DNA of 64,000 nt, from assembly GCA_944384815.1 (NCBI GenBank), contig CALWUW010000025.1, positions 124,001-188,000 of the forward strand. The letters are read 5' to 3'. The translations under genes and the position numbers were made by a program. Source of the stretch: an uncultured Clostridia bacterium. GTDB taxonomy: Bacteria > Bacillota > Clostridia > Oscillospirales > Acutalibacteraceae. Below are positions 52,460 to 61,557 of the stretch, piece by piece (the stretch's first letter is position 1; every line of letters begins with the position of its first letter). The notes beneath the pieces were generated by a model. The model saw only the letters and a list, made by a program, of their open reading frames with translations, had not been told where the DNA came from and ran no database searches.

Positions 52460-54016
52460 TTGGATCCAATTGTAGTAAATATTGTTGTGGGTGTGCTCTG
52501 TGCGGCGGCGGCCGGTTCTATATGCTTTTTCGCCGGAGTGAGCCACCGAAAAAAACAAGCTGAATTGACTATTGGCTCCGCTGAACAGGAAGCGAAACGC
52601 ATTGTCAGCGACGCCATTAAAAATGCCGAAGCAAAGAAAAGAGAAGCCATTCTGGAAGGAAAAGACGAGATCCATAAGTTCCGGAACGAAACCGAACGGG
52701 ATCTGAATGAACGCAGAAAAGAAGTGCAGCGTCAGGAACGCCGCATTCAGCAAAAAGAGGAAAACCTGGATAAAAAAATGGAGGCTCTGGAAGCCAAGGA
52801 TGAACTTCTGAACAGCAAATGCCAGCAGGCCGATCAACGTCTTGCCGAAGCGGAAGCTGTGAAAAAAAGCCAGTTTGATATGTTGGAACGTATTTCCGGC
52901 TTTACTGTGGAGCAGGCAAAAGAGTATCTCCTTCATAACCTGGAAGATGAGTTGACACATGATAAAGCCTTGAAGCTGATGGAATTTGAACAGCAGACCA
53001 AAGACGAGGCGGACAAAGCGGCCCGGGAGATCATCTCCATGGCCATCCAGCGCTGTGCGGCGGACCATGTGGCGGAAGCAACCATCTCTGTTGTTCCTCT
53101 TCCCAACGATGAAATGAAAGGGCGCATCATTGGTCGGGAAGGACGGAATATCCGTGCCATTGAAACCATGACCGGTGTGGATCTGATCATTGACGATACA
53201 CCGGAAGCCATCACTCTTTCCTGTTTTGAACCTGTGCGCCGGGAAGTCGCCCGTATTGCTTTGGAGCGGCTGATCACCGACGGACGAATCCATCCCGCAC
53301 GAATCGAGGAAACCATTGAAAAAGCTCGCCGGGAAGTAGAGACTACCATTAAAGAAGAGGGCGAACGAGTGGTAATCGAAGCCGGCGTTACCGGGATCCA
53401 TCCCGAGCTGGTTCGTCTGCTGGGGCGTTTGCGTTACCGCACCAGTTATGGCCAGAATGTTTTGCATCACTCTCTGGAAGTGGCGCACCTTGCCGGTATT
53501 ATGGCATCGGAGCTGGGGCTGGATCCCACCGTTGCCCGCCGAGCCGGCTTGCTGCATGATATCGGCAAATCTCTGGATCACGAGATCGAAGGCTCCCATG
53601 TGGAGATCGGCGTAGACGTGGCACGGAAATATAAGGAAAGTGAAACGGTTGTCCATGCTATTCAGGCGCATCACGGAGACGTGGAAGCCAAGACCGTTCT
53701 GGCCTGCATCGTCCAGGCCGCTGATGCGATTTCCGCCGCCAGACCGGGCGCTCGCCGTGAGAATCTGGAAAATTACATTAAACGTCTGGAAAAACTGGAA
53801 GAAGTCGCCTCCTCCTTTGAAGGAGTGGAACGCTGCTTTGCCATTCAGGCCGGCCGGGAAATCCGCGTAATGGTGAAACCGGAGATCATCACAGACGACC
53901 GCATGGTGCTCTTGGCCCGGGATATCTGCAACAAGATCGAAAGCGATTTGGAATATCCGGGGCAGATCAAGGTAAATATCATTCGGGAAAGCCGGGCTAT
54001 CGAATACGCAAAATAA
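52460..54016 (+). CDS. rny: Ribonuclease Y
   Basis: This 518-residue membrane-anchored endoribonuclease starts bulk mRNA decay in Firmicutes. It has an N-terminal membrane helix (about residues 4-27), a long charged coiled-coil (about 30-160), a KH domain ([15 protein letters not shown]) and an HD domain ([22 protein letters not shown]). The start is a TTG with AAAGGAGGTG nine bases upstream. It is followed by ymdB and spoVS, the conserved Firmicutes order. Together with rnj and rnr, the window holds most of the main RNA-decay nucleases. Confidence 0.95.
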   Translation: MDPIVVNIVVGVLCAAAAGSICFFAGVSHRKKQAELTIGSAEQEAKRIVSDAIKNAEAKKREAILEGKDEIHKFRNETERDLNERRKEVQRQERRIQQKEENLDKKMEALEAKDELLNSKCQQADQRLAEAEAVKKSQFDMLERISGFTVEQAKEYLLHNLEDELTHDKALKLMEFEQQTKDEADKAAREIISMAIQRCAADHVAEATISVVPLPNDEMKGRIIGREGRNIRAIETMTGVDLIIDDTPEAITLSCFEPVRREVARIALERLITDGRIHPARIEETIEKARREVETTIKEEGERVVIEAGVTGIHPELVRLLGRLRYRTSYGQNVLHHSLEVAHLAGIMASELGLDPTVARRAGLLHDIGKSLDHEIEGSHVEIGVDVARKYKESETVVHAIQAHHGDVEAKTVLACIVQAADAISAARPGARRENLENYIKRLEKLEEVASSFEGVERCFAIQAGREIRVMVKPEIITDDRMVLLARDICNKIESDLEYPGQIKVNIIRESRAIEYAK

Positions 54017-54024
54017 ACATCAGA

Positions 54025-54056
54025 AGGGGAACGGGGCTGAACCGCTCCCCTTTTTC
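54025..54056 (+). terminator. Hairpin after rny
   Basis: A GGGGA-ACGG arm pairs imperfectly with CCG-CTCCCC, followed by TTTTTCTT. It is a probable partial terminator before ymdB. Confidence 0.6.
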
Positions 54057-54120
54057 TTCCGTTCCTTATTCATAGCCGGAAAGATGTTTTGGTAAACCCG
54101 GTATTCAGAAAGGAGCTCCT

Positions 54121-54888
54121 ATGAAAATTCTTGCAATCGGAGATGTTGTAGGCAATATCGGATGCCGATTTCTTCGGGAAAAGCTTCCTTCCCTGAAGAA
54201 AAGCAAAGGAGTGGATCTCGTCATTGCCAATGGAGAAAATTCTGCAGACGGAAACGGCATTACCCCTTCCTCGGCGGATTTTTTATTTCACAGCGGCGTG
54301 GATGTGATCACCACAGGCAACCATACCTTTCGGCGAAAGGAAAGCTATCCCCTGTTTGACTCCTGCGAAACATTGCTTCGCCCGGCTAATTTCCCTGCCA
54401 CGGCACCGGGAAGGGGCGTTTGTATCTATGATATGGGAAGAATTCAAATCGGTGTTATCAATCTGTTGGGAGAAGTTTATATGGACCCTATCGATTCTCC
54501 CTTTCAGATTATGGATCGTCTCTTGGAAACGTCTCTGCCGAAAATCACGCTGGTGGATTTTCACGGGGAAGCTACTGGGGAAAAGCGCAGCTTTGGGTAT
54601 GCCTTCGACGGAAAAGTTTCCGCTGTTTTCGGCACGCACACTCATGTACAGACAGCGGACGCTTCCATCCTTCCTTTGGGGACCGGCTATATTTCCGATT
54701 TGGGTATGACAGGCCCTATAGATTCCGTTTTAGGCGTGAAAAAAGAGTTGGTTATTGAAAAAATGCGCAGCCGAATGCCTGTACGCTTTGATTTGGCAAC
54801 GGGCCCCTGCCAAATGGATTGCGCCCTGTTCACCATTGAAGAACGCACAGGAAAAACGGTTTCCGTGGAAGCAATTCAGATAAAATGA
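54121..54888 (+). CDS. ymdB: YmdB-family metallophosphoesterase (TIGR00282)
   Basis: This 255-residue calcineurin-like phosphodiesterase has complete metal motifs: IGDVVG at the N-terminus, ANGENSADGNG, TTGNHTF, FHGEATGEK and GTHTHVQTAD. In Bacillus, YmdB hydrolyses 2',3'-cyclic nucleotides and affects biofilm and sporulation choices. Its location between rny and spoVS matches Bacillus. The start has AAAGGAGCTCCT upstream. Confidence 0.93.
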   Translation: MKILAIGDVVGNIGCRFLREKLPSLKKSKGVDLVIANGENSADGNGITPSSADFLFHSGVDVITTGNHTFRRKESYPLFDSCETLLRPANFPATAPGRGVCIYDMGRIQIGVINLLGEVYMDPIDSPFQIMDRLLETSLPKITLVDFHGEATGEKRSFGYAFDGKVSAVFGTHTHVQTADASILPLGTGYISDLGMTGPIDSVLGVKKELVIEKMRSRMPVRFDLATGPCQMDCALFTIEERTGKTVSVEAIQIK

Positions 54889-54979
54889 CGAATTTTTTTG
54901 CAATATCTCTTGTTTTTTTCTTCAAATTGACGTATGATTACAGTAGACAAATTCATACTGGTTTAAAGGAGGAAGCCGA

Positions 54980-55240
54980 ATGGAAATTCTGAAAGTGTCT
55001 TCCAAATCCGCCCCCAATTCCGTGGCCGGTGCTATAGCCAATGTGATCCGCGAATCCGGTTCGGCCGAGCTACAGGCTGTGGGCGCGGGTGCCGCCAACC
55101 AAGCTATAAAAGCTGTAGCCATTGCCAGAGGATATCTGGCGCCCACAGGGATCGACCTGATCTGTGTGCCGGCCTTTGCCAGCGTGGAGATCGACGGAGA
55201 AGAGCGTACAGCCATTCGTCTGATTGTAGAATCCCGATAA
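54980..55240 (+). CDS. spoVS: Stage V sporulation protein S
   Basis: This 86-residue Alba-like protein is needed for normal spore coat formation and septation in Bacillus. The conserved sequence LKVSSKSAPNSVAGAIANVI, with AVGAGAANQAIKA and ICVPAFASVEI, is nearly identical across spore formers. The start follows AAAGGAGGAAGCCGA. It ends in a strong terminator. Confidence 0.96.
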   Translation: MEILKVSSKSAPNSVAGAIANVIRESGSAELQAVGAGAANQAIKAVAIARGYLAPTGIDLICVPAFASVEIDGEERTAIRLIVESR

Positions 55241-55275
55241 TAAAAGCGCTTCCGAGCTTCGGAAGCGCTTTTTTG
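55241..55275 (+). terminator. Intrinsic terminator of spoVS
   Basis: AAAAGCGCTTCCGA and TCGGAAGCGCTTTT form a perfect stem with a GCT loop plus further T residues. Confidence 0.92.
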
Positions 55276-55442
55276 CCCTTTTCCATAGGAAGGAAAATCT
55301 TTTGAATTTCAAAGAGTTTACGATTGCAGTTGCACGGTAAGTGTGGTATAATGCACTATATATAAAAATTCCCGGCGGCCGGGAGCGCCGCATTTGTTCC
55401 GTCTGAAAGGATAATAAAGAACCAAGGGAGTGTGCTGAAGAC

Positions 55443-57107
55443 GTGATCCAAGGATTAGAACTTCGGGATGCGCTGATTTCCGGCGCAAATGCCATTGCAA
55501 AACATAAGACACAAGTAGATGAACTGAACATTTTCCCCGTGCCGGACGGTGATACCGGTACAAATATGGGCATGACCATGGGGGCTGCGGCAAAGGCTCT
55601 GGAAGATGCCTCCGGCTCCGCAGGGGAAATTGCCAAAAAGGCCGCCTCCGCTTTGCTGCGGGGCGCTCGAGGAAATTCCGGTGTAATTCTTTCCCTGCTG
55701 TTCCGGGGATTTGCCAAAGGCGTGGAAGGCCTGGAGAAGCTTACCGGAACGGATCTGGCCAACGCGCTGGGCATGGGCGTGGAAGCCGCCTACAAAGCTG
55801 TTATGAAGCCTACGGAAGGAACGATCCTGACGGTTTCCCGGGTAGCCTGTGAAAAAGGCAAAGCGGCTGCGGAAATCGATGATGACGCCGTTTATGTATG
55901 GGGCGCTATCTGCAAAGGAGCGGCGGAAGCTTTGGAGGAAACTCCGGAGCAGCTTCCCGTTCTGAAGAAAGCCGGTGTTGTGGATGCCGGCGGAAAAGGT
56001 CTTTGCTATATTCTGGACGGCATGATGAGCGTATTTAAAGATCATGTGATCGTTTCCAACGACACCAGTGCAGCCGTAGCCGATATGAGCAGCGATGAAT
56101 TCTTCCGGAACGCCGCTGCAGAATTTGACCAGGATATTACCTTCACTTACTGCACCGAATTCATTGTGGGAAGAGACTCTTCCTGCAAGAAAGATCCTAT
56201 GGATCTTCGGAAGTATTTGGAAGGTATTGGCGACTGTGTGGTAGTTGTGGACGATGATGAAATCATCAAGGTGCATGTACACACAGAAGAACCCGGAAAC
56301 GCTTTGCAGGCCGCTTTGGTATTCGGCCAGCTCCTTACGGTAAAGATCGAAAATATGAAGGAGCAGCATCGTAAAGCCGCAGAAGCCAATGAAGCTGCCA
56401 AAGCTAAAGAGCCTAAGCCTTCTTTGGATCCTGTTGAGCCTACGGAAGAGATCGGTTTTGTGGCCGTAGCCGCAGGAGAGGGATTGGAAACCCTGTTTAC
56501 TGATCTGGGCTGCACCCATGTGGTCAGCGGCGGACAAACCATGAATCCCAGCACAGACGATATTTACGCGGCGGTTATGGCTACCCCTGCTAAAACTGTT
56601 TTTGTGCTTCCCAACAACAAAAACATCATTATGGCAGCAGAACAAACCGTTCCCATGGTAAAGGACCGGAAAGTGATCGTCCTCCCCACCCGCACCATTC
56701 CCCAGGGGCTTTCCGCCATGCTGGCCTATGACCCTGACGCTTCCATTGAGAAGAATGCAGTTTCCATGATGGAAGCAGCCGGAAACGTGGCTACCGGCCA
56801 GGTGACCTTTGCGGCCAGAGATTCCGAGTTCGGCGGCATGAAGATCCGGGAAGGAGATATTCTGGGGCTGGAAAACGGAAAGCTCACCATGGTAGAAAAG
56901 GATTTCGTCCACGCTTGCAGCAAGCTGACCCGCTCCATGGTGCACAGAGGCACTTCCTTCATCACGCTGATCTACGGTGCAGATGTGACGGAAGAACAGG
57001 CTAATGACGCCTATACCCGCATTCGCTCCAAAGTCAGCAGCGATATTGAGATCACGTTGGTAAACGGCGGCCAGCCTGTGTATTACTTCATGGTCTCTGT
57101 GGAATAA
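55443..57107 (+). CDS. DAK2-domain fatty acid kinase-like protein (YloV/FakA family)
   Basis: This 554-residue protein begins with a dihydroxyacetone-kinase-like ATP-binding domain (FPVPDGDTGTNMGMTM at about residues 30-45, with RGARGNSGVI), then a middle and a C-terminal domain of the FakA type. FakA phosphorylates fatty acids held by a DegV/FakB partner so they can enter phospholipid synthesis; no fakB is seen in the window. The start codon is GTG with only a distant GGGAG, so initiation looks weak. It is followed by recG, as in many Firmicutes. Confidence 0.86.
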   Translation: MIQGLELRDALISGANAIAKHKTQVDELNIFPVPDGDTGTNMGMTMGAAAKALEDASGSAGEIAKKAASALLRGARGNSGVILSLLFRGFAKGVEGLEKLTGTDLANALGMGVEAAYKAVMKPTEGTILTVSRVACEKGKAAAEIDDDAVYVWGAICKGAAEALEETPEQLPVLKKAGVVDAGGKGLCYILDGMMSVFKDHVIVSNDTSAAVADMSSDEFFRNAAAEFDQDITFTYCTEFIVGRDSSCKKDPMDLRKYLEGIGDCVVVVDDDEIIKVHVHTEEPGNALQAALVFGQLLTVKIENMKEQHRKAAEANEAAKAKEPKPSLDPVEPTEEIGFVAVAAGEGLETLFTDLGCTHVVSGGQTMNPSTDDIYAAVMATPAKTVFVLPNNKNIIMAAEQTVPMVKDRKVIVLPTRTIPQGLSAMLAYDPDASIEKNAVSMMEAAGNVATGQVTFAARDSEFGGMKIREGDILGLENGKLTMVEKDFVHACSKLTRSMVHRGTSFITLIYGADVTEEQANDAYTRIRSKVSSDIEITLVNGGQPVYYFMVSVE

Positions 57108-57182
57108 GAACCACGAAAATTTTCCAAACAAAAAAGGGGATGCGGAAGCTTTGTCTTTCCGCTGAAAGTAACGGATAGACTG

Positions 57183-57205
57183 TGGACTAGGGACTAGGGA
57201 CTATG
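57183..57205. repeat. 7-bp tandem repeat GGGACTA running into the recG start codon
   Basis: TGGACTA, GGGACTA and GGGACTA are directly followed by TG, so the last repeat supplies the A of the recG ATG. The repeats provide the only GGGA stretch ahead of the start. Confidence 0.7.
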
Positions 57206-59239
57206 CCTTCTTTATATGAACTTCCCATAACCAATTTAAAAGGCGTCGGCGAGACCCGCGCCCGGCTTTATCAGAAGCTGGGCGTGGATTCCGTCGGCGC
57301 TTTGCTACGTTTTTATCCCCGTTCCTATGTGGATATGAGCCATGTGTTCCCCATTGCTCACGCCCCTCTGGAAACGCCCTGCGCGCTGCGGGTGCGTCTG
57401 CTCTCTCCTCCGGTGGAGACAAGAGTCAAAGGCGGTATGTTGCTGACGAAAGTTACCGTTTCGGACGACTCAGCCTTTCCTTTGACTCTGACATTTTTCA
57501 ACAACCCCTATATCAAGCGATCCATGAAAATGGATACAGAGTATCTGCTATATGGAAAAATCACCGCTAACTTTCTAAAACGGGAGATGACGGCGCCGGA
57601 ATGGATGCAGGCGGAAACCGCTCCGGCTATCCGCCCGGTTTACCGGCAAACCAAAGGGCTCACCAGCCGCATGATTCAGGAGAATGCACGTCAGGCCCTT
57701 TCCCTGCTTCCTGACCCTATGCGGGATCCGCTGCCTTCGGCCATTCGGGAACAATATCAGCTTTGCCATCTGCGCTACGCTTTGGAAAATATTCATTTGC
57801 CCCAGGACATGCTGGGAGCGGAATTAGCCCGGAAACGCCTGATTTTTGAGGAACTTTTGGTCCTTCAGCTGGCTCTTCTGCGGATGAAAAGCCGCAGCCG
57901 AAAAGCTTCCGGTATTATTTTTGAAAAAGACACGCTGGAGGAATTCTGCGCCCGGCTGCCGTTTACCCCCACCTCCGCCCAGATCCGGGCCATGAAGGAA
58001 TGCACGGCAGATCTGCGCAGCGGATTCCCTATGAACCGGCTGATTCAGGGAGACGTGGGCAGCGGTAAAACCGCTGTAGCGGCCGCTTTATGTTACGCAG
58101 CGGCAAAAAACGGATTTCAGGCCGCGCTGATGGCTCCTACGGAAATTTTGGCCCAGCAGCATTTTTCCACCCTTTCCCAATTTTTAGAAGGAACCGGCAT
58201 TTCCCTTACCTTGCTCACCGGTTCCCTTTCTGCTAAGGAAAAGCGGGAAGCTTTGTCCGGCCTGGAAAACGGCTCGATTTCTTTGGCGGTGGGCACCCAC
58301 GCGCTACTCTCCCAAGGGGTACATTTTACCAATCTGGGGCTTGTAATCACCGACGAACAGCATCGTTTCGGCGTTGCCCAGCGGGAGGCTTTGGCAGGAA
58401 AAGGAAAGTCCCCCCATCTTTTGGTTATGAGTGCCACACCTATTCCCCGCACATTGGCTTTGATGATTTACGGCGATTTGGACCTCTCCGTTCTGGATGA
58501 GCTCCCCCCCGGCCGCACACCGGTAAAAACCTATGCCATTTCCAGCGACAAACGGCAAAGAGCTTTTGGATTTCTGCGAAAACATGTACGGCAAGGCCTG
58601 CAGTGCTATATCATCTGCCCCATGATCGAAGAAAGCGCCAACGATATGGCCAGTGTATCCCAATACGCGGAATCCCTTCAGAAAAACTGGCTTCCCGACT
58701 GCCGGATCGGTCAACTTCACGGAAAAATGTCCTCCCAGGAAAAAGAAGTCATCATGAAACAGTTTGCTCAGGGAGAAATTGATATTTTGGTCTCCACCAC
58801 AGTGGTGGAAGTAGGTATGGACGTGCCCAACGCGGCAGTAATGATGATCGAAAACGCAGAGCGCTACGGCCTTTCACAGCTGCATCAGCTTCGGGGGCGC
58901 GTGGGGCGCGGAAAAGCAGCCTCCACCTGCATTTTGGTCTCGGATGCGCAAAACGAGGAAGCCCAGGCAAGAATGCGGATCATGTGCTCCACTTCGGATG
59001 GCTTCCGCATTGCCGATGAAGATCTCCGCCTGCGGGGCCCCGGAGACTTTTTCGGTTCCCGGCAGCATGGCCTTCCGGAACTGAAAATCGCCGGCTTGCT
59101 TTCCGATACTTCCACCCTTCGGGAAACCCAGGAAGTGGCCCGGAATCTTCTCCGGGAGGATTTCTCCCTGGAACAGCCGGAACATCGGGGACTGCGGGGA
59201 GAAGTTTCTCTGTTATTAAAGAATCTGGGGAAAAACTGA
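57203..59239 (+). CDS. recG: ATP-dependent DNA helicase RecG
   Basis: This 678-residue branch-migration helicase rescues stalled forks. It has an N-terminal wedge OB domain (about residues 60-150) and helicase domains with Walker A GDVGSGKT, DEQHRFG (DExH), SATPIPRT and QLRGRVGRG. The C-terminal RecG segment LRLRGPGDFFGSRQHG is present. Length is normal. No good Shine-Dalgarno is seen; the start is embedded in a GGGACTA repeat, which could make expression slippage-sensitive. Confidence 0.94.
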   Translation: MPSLYELPITNLKGVGETRARLYQKLGVDSVGALLRFYPRSYVDMSHVFPIAHAPLETPCALRVRLLSPPVETRVKGGMLLTKVTVSDDSAFPLTLTFFNNPYIKRSMKMDTEYLLYGKITANFLKREMTAPEWMQAETAPAIRPVYRQTKGLTSRMIQENARQALSLLPDPMRDPLPSAIREQYQLCHLRYALENIHLPQDMLGAELARKRLIFEELLVLQLALLRMKSRSRKASGIIFEKDTLEEFCARLPFTPTSAQIRAMKECTADLRSGFPMNRLIQGDVGSGKTAVAAALCYAAAKNGFQAALMAPTEILAQQHFSTLSQFLEGTGISLTLLTGSLSAKEKREALSGLENGSISLAVGTHALLSQGVHFTNLGLVITDEQHRFGVAQREALAGKGKSPHLLVMSATPIPRTLALMIYGDLDLSVLDELPPGRTPVKTYAISSDKRQRAFGFLRKHVRQGLQCYIICPMIEESANDMASVSQYAESLQKNWLPDCRIGQLHGKMSSQEKEVIMKQFAQGEIDILVSTTVVEVGMDVPNAAVMMIENAERYGLSQLHQLRGRVGRGKAASTCILVSDAQNEEAQARMRIMCSTSDGFRIADEDLRLRGPGDFFGSRQHGLPELKIAGLLSDTSTLRETQEVARNLLREDFSLEQPEHRGLRGEVSLLLKNLGKN

Positions 59240-59267
59240 TTTTTTGCTTCATAGGAAAGCTGTGTAT

Positions 59268-59299
59268 GAAAAAAGCGCCGGCGAAAGCCGACGCTTTTC
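59268..59299 (+). terminator. Intrinsic terminator after recG
   Basis: GAAAAAAGCG ... CGCTTTTC closes over a GCCGGC-GAAA-GCCG core. It serves recG and the convergent metallophosphoesterase-fold gene. Confidence 0.72.
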
Positions 59300-59310
59300 A
59301 TTCTCTCTGC

Positions 59311-59988
59311 TTATTTTTTAGCAGGCGGTTCTGCAGGAAGGATCTCCCGGAACAATGCGCAATGCCGGGGCGTAACCACGCGGTCCATGTGGCAAGCACC
59401 AAAAAACCAGCGTTTATACTGCACCTGCTTGGCAATGGCTCGGAAAAAAGCCTTCAAAGGTGCCGCCGTTTCCCGGCTGTCTTCCTCGGATAAATGCATC
59501 CCCGGCGCCGGCGTGTAGGTAATGATATAATCCACCTGCATATTGGCCTGTTTCAGTTTTTGCGCACCTTTTTCCATCTCCTCCATGGAGGGCATTTCCT
59601 TTTCCCACCAATATCCGGCGTCTTGATACATTTGCTTCTCTGGGTTTTCCCCTCCGCCAAATACAAAAAAGGTCTTCCCCTCTAAAGTATAAATCTCCCC
59701 TCGAAGCAAATGAAAGATATTTTCTCCCAGCTTCTGCACTTCTCCCCCATTCCATTCTTCCCGGGGATATTCCTCCAGAAGGTCGTAATTTTCATGCACA
59801 CCATCGGCAAAGGCAATGGTGTATTTTTTCTTCTGCAATTTTTTCAGGGTTTTCTTCTCTGCGCTGTCCCCAGTCCAGAGGAATCCGAAATCGCCGCAAA
59901 CCAGCAAGATGTCTCCCTTTTTCAGCTTGCGTGCCCCTTCATCCAAACGGCTGATATCCCCATGCAGATCTCCTGTTATATAAACCAT
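59311..59988 (-). CDS. Metallophosphoesterase-fold protein with degraded metal site
   Basis: This 225-residue calcineurin-like protein keeps the first blocks (GDLHGD at 6-11, GDFGF from 32). At block III, however, the usual GNHE reads DGVHEN, so the metal-bridging Asn is Val64. The later histidine in the IITHTP-type motif is Tyr158, and the final GHxH-type motif reads GACHMD. Several metal ligands are therefore missing, and the protein may be inactive or altered in function. The ATG at 59988 follows GGGAGG. It is read divergently from the carboxypeptidase gene. Confidence 0.82.
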   Translation of the reverse strand: MVYITGDLHGDISRLDEGARKLKKGDILLVCGDFGFLWTGDSAEKKTLKKLQKKKYTIAFADGVHENYDLLEEYPREEWNGGEVQKLGENIFHLLRGEIYTLEGKTFFVFGGGENPEKQMYQDAGYWWEKEMPSMEEMEKGAQKLKQANMQVDYIITYTPAPGMHLSEEDSRETAAPLKAFFRAIAKQVQYKRWFFGACHMDRVVTPRHCALFREILPAEPPAKK

Positions 59989-60070
59989 GCAAAAACCTCC
60001 CAGTAAAACCAAAAAACCGAATAATTTCTTTGTCGTTCAAAAAGTTCATCTTTTCTTTTTCTTGTGTTCC

Positions 60071-60079
60071 TGCTATACT
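60071..60079 (+). promoter_or_regulatory. Extended -10 upstream of the carboxypeptidase gene
   Basis: TGC directly followed by TATACT. No good -35 is seen at the right distance. Confidence 0.4.
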
Positions 60080-60160
60080 AAAATATGTTTGTACATCATT
60101 TACCCGAAACTGACCGAAAACGGTTCCTATACATCATATCACAACGGAGGCAAAAGTTCC

Positions 60161-61519
60161 ATGAAAAAAAAGCTGGTTTCTTTTCTGATGGTTTTGCTGC
60201 TGGTGCTTTCTTCCTGTTTTATCCCGGCCCAAGCTGCTACGTTTACCATTGACTTTGATCTGCATTGCGCGGCTGTGGAGCTTGTGAATCTGGACACCGG
60301 CGCCGTTGTTTTCTCTAAAAATCCGGATGAGCGGCGGGAGCCTGCTTCCCTTACCAAAATCATGACGTACATTGTGGTGTGCGACGCCGTGAAGGATCCA
60401 GACAACACGGTCGTTACCGTTTCCCAGAATGTAGAAGACGCCCTGTTGGGAACAGGGGGCTCCCTTTCCGGGTTGAAAGTAGGAGATCAATTAACGGTGA
60501 CCCAGCTGCTGAACTGCATGATGGTGGCTTCCGGCAACGACGCGGCTTTGGCTCTGGCGGACTATGTTTGCCAAGGAGACCTGAATGCCTTTGCGGAAAA
60601 AATGAACCAAAAGGCCCAGGAAATCGGATGCACCGGAACCCACTTCAATAATGTGCATGGTCTTCACGATGAAAACCATTACACCACAGCCCACGATCTT
60701 TCTCTGATGACCCAGTACGCCATGAACCATTCTTCCCGCTTTATCGAAACTTCCAACCAAACCCGCTATCGCTATGAACCAGTAGGTGGCCCGGAGGCCG
60801 GAGTTTCCCGCCTTTTGACAACGCCCAACCGCCTGATCGACAAGAATTTGGATCCGCAGTATTATTATTCCTATGCCCAAGGAATTAAAACCGGATTTAC
60901 CGATCAGGCCGGTTACTGCATCGCTTCCATCGCCGTGAATCCCAATTCCGGATACAGTTATCTTTGTATTGCTCTGGGAGCTCCCAGTGTGGATGAAAAC
61001 GGTAAAAAAATTACCACCCGGGGAGAATGTATTGACAGCGTCAACCTTTACAAATGGGCTTTTTCCAATCTGGCCATCCAGACCATTGCCAGCAAAGAAG
61101 ACGCCGCTACGGAAATCGCGCTGGAATACGCCTGGAATAAGGACACTTTGCTTCTTACTCCGGAAGACGATTGCCGCACCATTCTGCCCAAGGATATTTC
61201 CCCCAGCAGTATTTTGGCCACTTTAAATGTTCCGGATTCTGTGGAAGCCCCGGTGAAGAAAGGCGATGTGATCGGAACGGTCACCTACAGCTATGCCGAC
61301 CAGGAACTAACCACCGTGAATCTGGTGGCGGCGGAAAGTGTGGAGCGCAGCGAGCTTCTGAAAAGCGCCGCTACCGTTCGGGATGTAATCACCTCCGGCT
61401 GGTTTTTGGCCATTGCCGCTGTGATTGCCGTTTTGGTGGCCGCTTATCTGGTACTGGCTTTGGTCTATAATCGGAAAAAGAAAAAATTGCGGAAAGTTAA
61501 AAAATACAAAGACCTTTGA
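60161..61519 (+). CDS. D-alanyl-D-alanine carboxypeptidase (DacA/PBP5 type)
   Basis: This 452-residue low-molecular-weight penicillin-binding protein trims D-Ala from peptidoglycan stem peptides. It has a Sec signal peptide (residues 1-26, ending AQA), the active-site motif SLTK at 63-66, SGN at 124-126 and KTG at 243-245. A beta-rich C-terminal domain is followed by a membrane helix (about residues 409-433) and a lysine-rich tail, a stable anchor instead of an amphipathic helix. It could act in vegetative growth (DacA) or sporulation (DacF); sequence does not decide. The ATG follows CGGAGG at a spacing of 10. Confidence 0.92.
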   Translation: MKKKLVSFLMVLLLVLSSCFIPAQAATFTIDFDLHCAAVELVNLDTGAVVFSKNPDERREPASLTKIMTYIVVCDAVKDPDNTVVTVSQNVEDALLGTGGSLSGLKVGDQLTVTQLLNCMMVASGNDAALALADYVCQGDLNAFAEKMNQKAQEIGCTGTHFNNVHGLHDENHYTTAHDLSLMTQYAMNHSSRFIETSNQTRYRYEPVGGPEAGVSRLLTTPNRLIDKNLDPQYYYSYAQGIKTGFTDQAGYCIASIAVNPNSGYSYLCIALGAPSVDENGKKITTRGECIDSVNLYKWAFSNLAIQTIASKEDAATEIALEYAWNKDTLLLTPEDDCRTILPKDISPSSILATLNVPDSVEAPVKKGDVIGTVTYSYADQELTTVNLVAAESVERSELLKSAATVRDVITSGWFLAIAAVIAVLVAAYLVLALVYNRKKKKLRKVKKYKDL

Positions 61520-61557
61520 TTTTCTGCGGGACTTTCACCCCATTGGGAGGAGAAAAC

